Positions 59,763 through 64,000 of a stretch of 64,000 nucleotides of DNA are shown here, one piece after another. A model generated the notes under the pieces. That model was not told the origin of the DNA and did not search any database. It saw only the letters and a program-made list of their open reading frames with translations. Location: contig NZ_CP012268.1 in the NCBI RefSeq assembly GCF_001277195.1, forward strand, positions 2,666,001-2,730,000. The letters run 5' to 3'. The stretch's first letter is position 1. Every line of letters starts with the position of its first letter. The position numbers were made by a program, and so were the translations under genes. Origin of the DNA: Cronobacter muytjensii ATCC 51329. GTDB taxonomy: Bacteria; Pseudomonadota; Gammaproteobacteria; Enterobacterales; Enterobacteriaceae.

Positions 59763-62447
59763 ATGACCGAAGAGCCGATGCGCCCCGACCCGGATCGCCT
59801 GCTGGAGCAGACGCAGGGCCGGACGCGCGGAAAACTCAAAATCTTCTTCGGCGCCTGCGCAGGCGTAGGGAAAACCTACGCCATGCTTCAGGAGGCCCAG
59901 CGTCTGCGGGCGCAGGGCCTCGATATCCTGGTGGGCGTGGTCGAAACCCACGGTCGCCAGGAGACGGCGGCATTGCTCAAGGGGCTGGCTATCCAGCCCC
60001 TTAAGCGTATCCATCACCGGGGCCGCGTGGTGCAGGAGTTCGATCTCGACGGGGCGCTGGCGCGCAACCCGGCGCTTATCCTTATGGATGAACTGGCGCA
60101 CAGCAACGCGCCCGGCTCGCGCCACCCGAAACGCTGGCAGGATGTCGACGAGCTGCTGGACGCCGGCATCGACGTGTTTACCACCGTTAACGTGCAGCAT
60201 CTGGAGAGCCTGAACGACGTCGTGGGCGGCGTGACCGGTATCCAGGTGCGCGAAACGGTGCCGGATCCGATTTTCGACGCAGCCGATGAAATTGTGCTGG
60301 TGGATTTGCCGCCGGACGATCTGCGCCAGCGCCTGCATGAAGGCAAAGTCTATATCGCAGGCCAGGCCGAGCGCGCCATTGAGCATTTTTTCCGTAAAGG
60401 CAATCTTATCGCGCTGCGCGAGCTGGCGCTGCGCCGCACCGCCGACCGGGTAGACGATCAGATGCGCGCCTGGCGCGACCGACAGGGACAGGAGAAAGTC
60501 TGGCATACCCGCGACGCCATTTTGCTGTGTATCGGCCAGGGCGCCGGTAACGAAAAACTGGTGCGCACCGCCGCGCGGCTGGCGGCAAGGCTCGGTAGCG
60601 TCTGGCATGCCGTGTATGTCGAAACCCCGCGCCTGCACCGGCTGTCGGAATCGGCGCGACGCACCATTTTAAGCGCGCTGCACCTCGCGCAGGAGCTGGG
60701 CGCGGAGACCGCGACCCTCGCCGATCCGGTAGAGGAAAAAGCCGTGCTGCGCTACGCCCGCGAGCATAACCTCGGCAAAATCGTCATCGGGCGGCGCAAC
60801 AAACGCCGCTGGTGGAGCCAGGATACGTTCGCCGAACGCCTGGCGCGCCACGCGCCGGATCTCGATTTACTGATTGTCGCGCTGGATGATAAACCCGCGC
60901 CCGCCACGGCGAAACCCGCCGACAACCGCACCTTTATGGAGAAGTGGCGGGTGCAGATGCGCGGCTGCGCGGTGGCGCTTGCGCTTTGCGCGCTGATTAC
61001 GCTGGTCGCGCACCAGTGGCTTATCGCTTTTGACGCCGCCAACCTGGTGATGGTCTATCTGCTTGGCGTGGTGGTGGTGGCGCTGTTTTATGGCCGCTGG
61101 CCGTCGGTGCTTGCCACCGTCATCAACGTAGTGAGTTTCGATCTCTTTTTTATCGCGCCGCGTGGCACGCTGGCGGTGTCGGATGTGCAATATCTGCTGA
61201 CGTTCGCCGTGATGCTGAGCGTCGGGCTTATCATCGGCAACCTGACCGCGGGCGTACGCTACCAGGCGCGTATCGCACGCTATCGCGAACAGCGCACCCG
61301 GCATCTTTATGAGATGTCTAAAGCGCTGGCCGTGGGCCGTACCGCACGCGATATCGCCGCCACCAGCCAGCAGTTTATCGCCTCCACCTTTCATGCTCGC
61401 GGCCTGCTGCTGCTGCCGGACGACCAGGGCAAATTACAGCCGCCACAGCCGCTGGCGGACATCACGCCGTGGGATGAAGCCATTGCCCGCTGGAGCTTTG
61501 ATAAAGGGCTGCCTGCCGGCGCGGGCACCGACACCCTGCCCGGCGTGCCTTATCAAATTCTTCCGCTGCGCACCGCCGGACGGACGCTCGGGCTGGTGAT
61601 TGTCGAGCCGAGCAATCTGCGCCAGCTAATGATCCCCGAACAGCAGCGGTTGCTGGAGACGTTTACGCTACTGGTGGCAAGCGCGCTGGAGCGGCTGTTC
61701 CTGACCGAAAGCGAAGAACAGGCGCGGCTTGCAAGCGAGCGCGAACAGCTGCGCAACTCTCTGCTGGCGGCACTCTCCCACGACCTGCGTACGCCGCTGA
61801 CGGTGCTGTTCGGCCAGGCGGAAATTCTGACGCTCGATCTGGCCTCAGAAGGCTCGAAACACGCGCCGCAGGCGAGCGAAATCCGCCAGCATGTGCTTAA
61901 CACCGCAAGGCTTGTGAATAATCTGCTGGATATGGCGCGCATTCAGTCCGGCGGTTTTAACCTGCGTAAAGAGTGGCTGACGCTGGAAGAGGTCGTGGGC
62001 AGCGCGCTCAAAATGCTCGAACCGGGTCTCGGCGGGCGGCATATCGCGCTGAGCCTGAGCGATCCGCTGACGCTTATCCACGTTGACGGCCCGCTGTTTG
62101 AGCGAGTGCTGATTAATCTTCTGGAAAACGCCGCTAAATATGCGGGGTCACGGGCGCAGATAGGCGTGCGGGCGGGCTGGCGCGACGAGCGGCTCGATCT
62201 CGAAGTCTGGGACAGCGGCCCCGGCATTCCGGCTGGTCAGGAGCAGGCGATTTTTGCTAAATTCGCTCGCGGTAATAAAGAATCCGCCATCCCTGGCGTC
62301 GGGCTGGGGCTTGCCATTTGCCAGGCGATTGTCGAGGTGCACGGCGGCGAGATTTACGCCCGTAATCGCCCGGAAGGCGGCGCAAGTTTCCACGTGCTGC
62401 TGCCCAAAGAAACGCCCCCGGAACTGGATATCCACGAGGTCATGTGA
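59763..62447 (+). CDS. kdpD: Sensor histidine kinase KdpD
   Basis: An 894-residue membrane kinase (E. coli 894). The N-terminal KdpD domain has Walker A GACAGVGKT (30-38) and LILMDELAHSNAPGSRHP. A USP domain (about 250-370), four helices (about 400-500), a GAF-like domain and the HisKA site HDLRTPLTVLFGQAE (His near 672) follow. The HATPase ends with GVGLGLAICQAIVEVHGG. It senses K+ and turgor and phosphorylates KdpE. Confidence 0.97.
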   Translation: MTEEPMRPDPDRLLEQTQGRTRGKLKIFFGACAGVGKTYAMLQEAQRLRAQGLDILVGVVETHGRQETAALLKGLAIQPLKRIHHRGRVVQEFDLDGALARNPALILMDELAHSNAPGSRHPKRWQDVDELLDAGIDVFTTVNVQHLESLNDVVGGVTGIQVRETVPDPIFDAADEIVLVDLPPDDLRQRLHEGKVYIAGQAERAIEHFFRKGNLIALRELALRRTADRVDDQMRAWRDRQGQEKVWHTRDAILLCIGQGAGNEKLVRTAARLAARLGSVWHAVYVETPRLHRLSESARRTILSALHLAQELGAETATLADPVEEKAVLRYAREHNLGKIVIGRRNKRRWWSQDTFAERLARHAPDLDLLIVALDDKPAPATAKPADNRTFMEKWRVQMRGCAVALALCALITLVAHQWLIAFDAANLVMVYLLGVVVVALFYGRWPSVLATVINVVSFDLFFIAPRGTLAVSDVQYLLTFAVMLSVGLIIGNLTAGVRYQARIARYREQRTRHLYEMSKALAVGRTARDIAATSQQFIASTFHARGLLLLPDDQGKLQPPQPLADITPWDEAIARWSFDKGLPAGAGTDTLPGVPYQILPLRTAGRTLGLVIVEPSNLRQLMIPEQQRLLETFTLLVASALERLFLTESEEQARLASEREQLRNSLLAALSHDLRTPLTVLFGQAEILTLDLASEGSKHAPQASEIRQHVLNTARLVNNLLDMARIQSGGFNLRKEWLTLEEVVGSALKMLEPGLGGRHIALSLSDPLTLIHVDGPLFERVLINLLENAAKYAGSRAQIGVRAGWRDERLDLEVWDSGPGIPAGQEQAIFAKFARGNKESAIPGVGLGLAICQAIVEVHGGEIYARNRPEGGASFHVLLPKETPPELDIHEVM

Positions 62448-63121
62448 TTAGCGTTCTGATTGTCGAAGATGAAAAAGAGATCCGCCGCTTTCTGCGCACC
62501 GCGCTGGAGAGCGAGGGACTGCGCGTGTATGACGCTGAAACTCTGCAGCGCGGGCTGATTGAAGCCGCGACCCGCAAGCCCGATCTGGTGATTCTCGATC
62601 TCGGCCTGCCGGACGGCGACGGCATCGATTTTATCCGCGACTACCGCCAGTGGAGCCAGACGCCGGTGATTGTGCTGTCGGCGCGCAGCGACGAACAGGA
62701 CAAAATCGCGGCGCTGGACGCGGGCGCCGATGACTTTCTGGGCAAACCGTTCGGCATTGGCGAGTTACAGGCGCGACTGCGCGTCGCCCTGCGCCGTCAC
62801 GGCGCCGCCAGCCAGAGCGATCCGGTGGTGCGATTTTCCGATATCACCGTCGACCTGGCGGCGAGGCGCATCACGCGCGGCGCGCAGGAGATCCACCTGA
62901 CGCCCATTGAGTTCCGCCTGCTGGCCGTGCTGCTGAACAACGCGGGCAAAGTGCTGACCCAGCGCCAGCTGTTAAGCCAGGTGTGGGGGCCGAACGCGGT
63001 GGAGCACAGCCATTATCTGCGTATCTACATGGGCCACCTGCGCCAGAAGCTGGAGCTTGACCCGGCGCGCCCGCACCACCTGTTGACGGAAACGGGCATC
63101 GGCTACCGATTTATGCTGTAA
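62444..63121 (+). CDS. kdpE: Response regulator KdpE
   Basis: A 225-residue OmpR-family regulator (E. coli 225). The receiver domain has Asp52 in VILDLGLPDGDG and Lys near 102; the C-terminal winged helix binds the kdp promoter (LTPIEFRLLAVLLNNAG, GIGYRFML at the end). The start is GTG at 62444, overlapping the kdpD stop by 4 bp (GTGA). Confidence 0.97.
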   Translation: MISVLIVEDEKEIRRFLRTALESEGLRVYDAETLQRGLIEAATRKPDLVILDLGLPDGDGIDFIRDYRQWSQTPVIVLSARSDEQDKIAALDAGADDFLGKPFGIGELQARLRVALRRHGAASQSDPVVRFSDITVDLAARRITRGAQEIHLTPIEFRLLAVLLNNAGKVLTQRQLLSQVWGPNAVEHSHYLRIYMGHLRQKLELDPARPHHLLTETGIGYRFML

Positions 63122-63451
63122 GCGCATCGCCGCGTCAGGCCTGGCGCGGCGGCGTTTCCCCCTCGTTTTTATTCTGAATAAATCCTCGCCGCAACAAAAT
63201 GATTATTCATTTATTTTATTATTCCTCTGCGATAATTCATTCCCGCCAGCGTTAAATTCCCCGAAATATAGTAAAACCATATTCATAACTAACCAGCTAC
63301 ATTCATGTAACCAGAAGAAATCTGCGCTGCATTATGCATAAATAACGACGTATTATTTCTGGTTCAGGCCATTTTTGTTGATCTCTTTCACAGAATAACG
63401 CTCTGAGCCGGATAAAATGACCACGCTTTCAATAAGTGAAAGGAAACGACG
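63122..63451 (+). promoter_or_regulatory. kdpE-speFL gap: weak hairpin and speF promoter region
   Basis: A GC hairpin CGCCGCG/CGCGGCG (about 63126-63150) just after kdpE may end its transcript. The remainder is very AT-rich (ATTCATTTATTTTATTATTC), typical of a regulated speF promoter. No gene is seen. Confidence 0.5.
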
Positions 63452-63556
63452 ATGGAAAATAACAATCGGTTAATGCCGCATATCCGGCGGACAACCCATA
63501 TTATGATGTTTGCTCACCGAAACTGCTTCGACTTCCATATTTTCAACGCCCGCTAG
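63452..63556 (+). CDS. speFL: SpeFL ornithine-sensing leader peptide
   Basis: A 34-residue peptide, MENNNRLMPHIRRTTHIMM then FAHRNCFDFHIFNAR. It matches the E. coli SpeFL arrest peptide, with the sensor residues His10-Ile11-Arg12-Arg13 conserved. When ornithine is present the ribosome stalls near the end of speFL, which hides a Rho-loading region and lets transcription reach speF. AAAGGAAACG precedes the ATG. Position 268 bp before speF agrees. Confidence 0.93.
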   Translation: MENNNRLMPHIRRTTHIMMFAHRNCFDFHIFNAR

Positions 63557-63824
63557 CCTTTAGCGCCGCAGCGCGCCTGCCATTTCTCAGCGAAAATTCC
63601 ATGTGATGTAATAACGGGTTTACGCCTGAGAATGCGCGCCTCTTTATGCCATAAACCCTATGATAACCAGCCTGTTAGCTGGCAGGGCTTTGTCTGGCAA
63701 AAATAAAACCAAGGTTATTTCCCGCATTTATTATGCGGCGGGAAGCTTTTACCTGAAAAAATAATAAAGCAATTTCCACAAGGAAATAGCGCGGGATTGC
63801 TTTACCTGAAAATAAGGAATCACC
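63557..63824 (+). promoter_or_regulatory. speFL-speF leader (Rho-sensitive region)
   Basis: A 268-base untranslated region with pyrimidine-rich, G-poor stretches and hairpins (e.g. CCCGCAT/ATGCGGCGGG near 63720-63742, AAGCAAT/ATTGCTT at about 63766-63802). It would hold the Rho site whose use depends on speFL stalling. Confidence 0.6.
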
Positions 63825-64000
63825 ATGCAAGCGTTAAAAATCGGCGTTAGCCGTTTATGCCCGGACTGTTTTTCAACTGACCGGGAGCTTATTAATATTC
63901 ATGACACCAACTATATTGATATTGCCGCGGCGGTCATTTCCGTCAGCGATATTTTCCAGGGCATTATTGATGAAATAGAGCTGACTGGCTTCGGCGTTCC
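63825..64000 (+). CDS. speF: Inducible ornithine decarboxylase SpeF (start only)
   Basis: The first 58 codons and two bases of a gene that runs off the window. MQALKIGVSRLCPDCFSTDR and DEIELTGFGV resemble the N-terminal wing domain of E. coli SpeF (MSKLKIAVSDSCPDCFTTQR). The enzyme makes putrescine from ornithine at acid pH with PLP. AAGGAAT lies 6 bases before the ATG. The speFL leader directly upstream supports the call. Confidence 0.9.
   Translation, partial: MQALKIGVSRLCPDCFSTDRELINIHDTNYIDIAAAVISVSDIFQGIIDEIELTGFGV

Noticed and set aside
63122..63451. Additional small protein gene between kdpE and speFL
   Set aside because: I see no frame with a good ribosome site; base composition is that of a promoter region.

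Overview
The window is about 64 kb of chromosomal DNA from a member of the Enterobacteriaceae. The coding sequences are mostly GC-rich, and many proteins match their Escherichia coli counterparts in length and motif layout. GC content, REP-type repeats and gene complement suggest Cronobacter or a close relative (Siccibacter, Franconibacter, Enterobacter); the genus is an inference. The gene order is the E. coli bio-gal-tol-cyd-suc-sdh-kdp-speF region read in reverse, without ybhDHIJ, mngRAB, the ybgDOPQ fimbrial genes, abrB and dtpD.

Layout from left to right: the end of bioA, a DJ-1/PfpI gene, ybhB, an intact lambda-type attB core and ybhC. Next is a 580-bp gap that holds a TisB/IstR-type SOS toxin-antitoxin locus. 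Then come pgl, ybhA, modABC, acrZ, modE, modF, galETKM, gpmA, aroG, ybgS, zitB, pnuC and nadA. A repeat-rich cluster of five tRNA-Lys and one tRNA-Val follows. After it lie the tol-pal genes (cpoB, pal, tolBARQ, ybgC), ybgE-cydXBA, sucDCBA, sdhBADC and gltA. nei comes next, then a DUF2891/DUF979/DUF969 group with a divergent regulator, the operon ybgA-phrB-ybgI-pxpBCA, ybfA, kdpFABCDE, the speFL leader peptide and the start of speF.

Most of the window is core metabolism and envelope biology: molybdate uptake, the Leloir pathway, NAD precursor supply, envelope integrity, the TCA cycle, cytochrome bd oxidase, potassium uptake and polyamine synthesis. The regulatory sites fit these jobs: ModE, GalR/CRP, Fur, TyrR, NadR, FNR and KdpE sites and an ornithine-sensing leader.

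Three things stand out. The first is an unannotated 29-residue TisB-like toxin at 2815-2904, with a LexA box and a divergent RNA that can pair with its leader over 20 nt. The second is a set of tRNA-Lys 3'-end fragments built into tandem terminator-bearing repeats beside the lysine tRNA genes. The third is a putative two-part DUF969/DUF979 transporter with DUF2891 and its own regulator, inserted next to the 5-oxoprolinase genes pxpABC.
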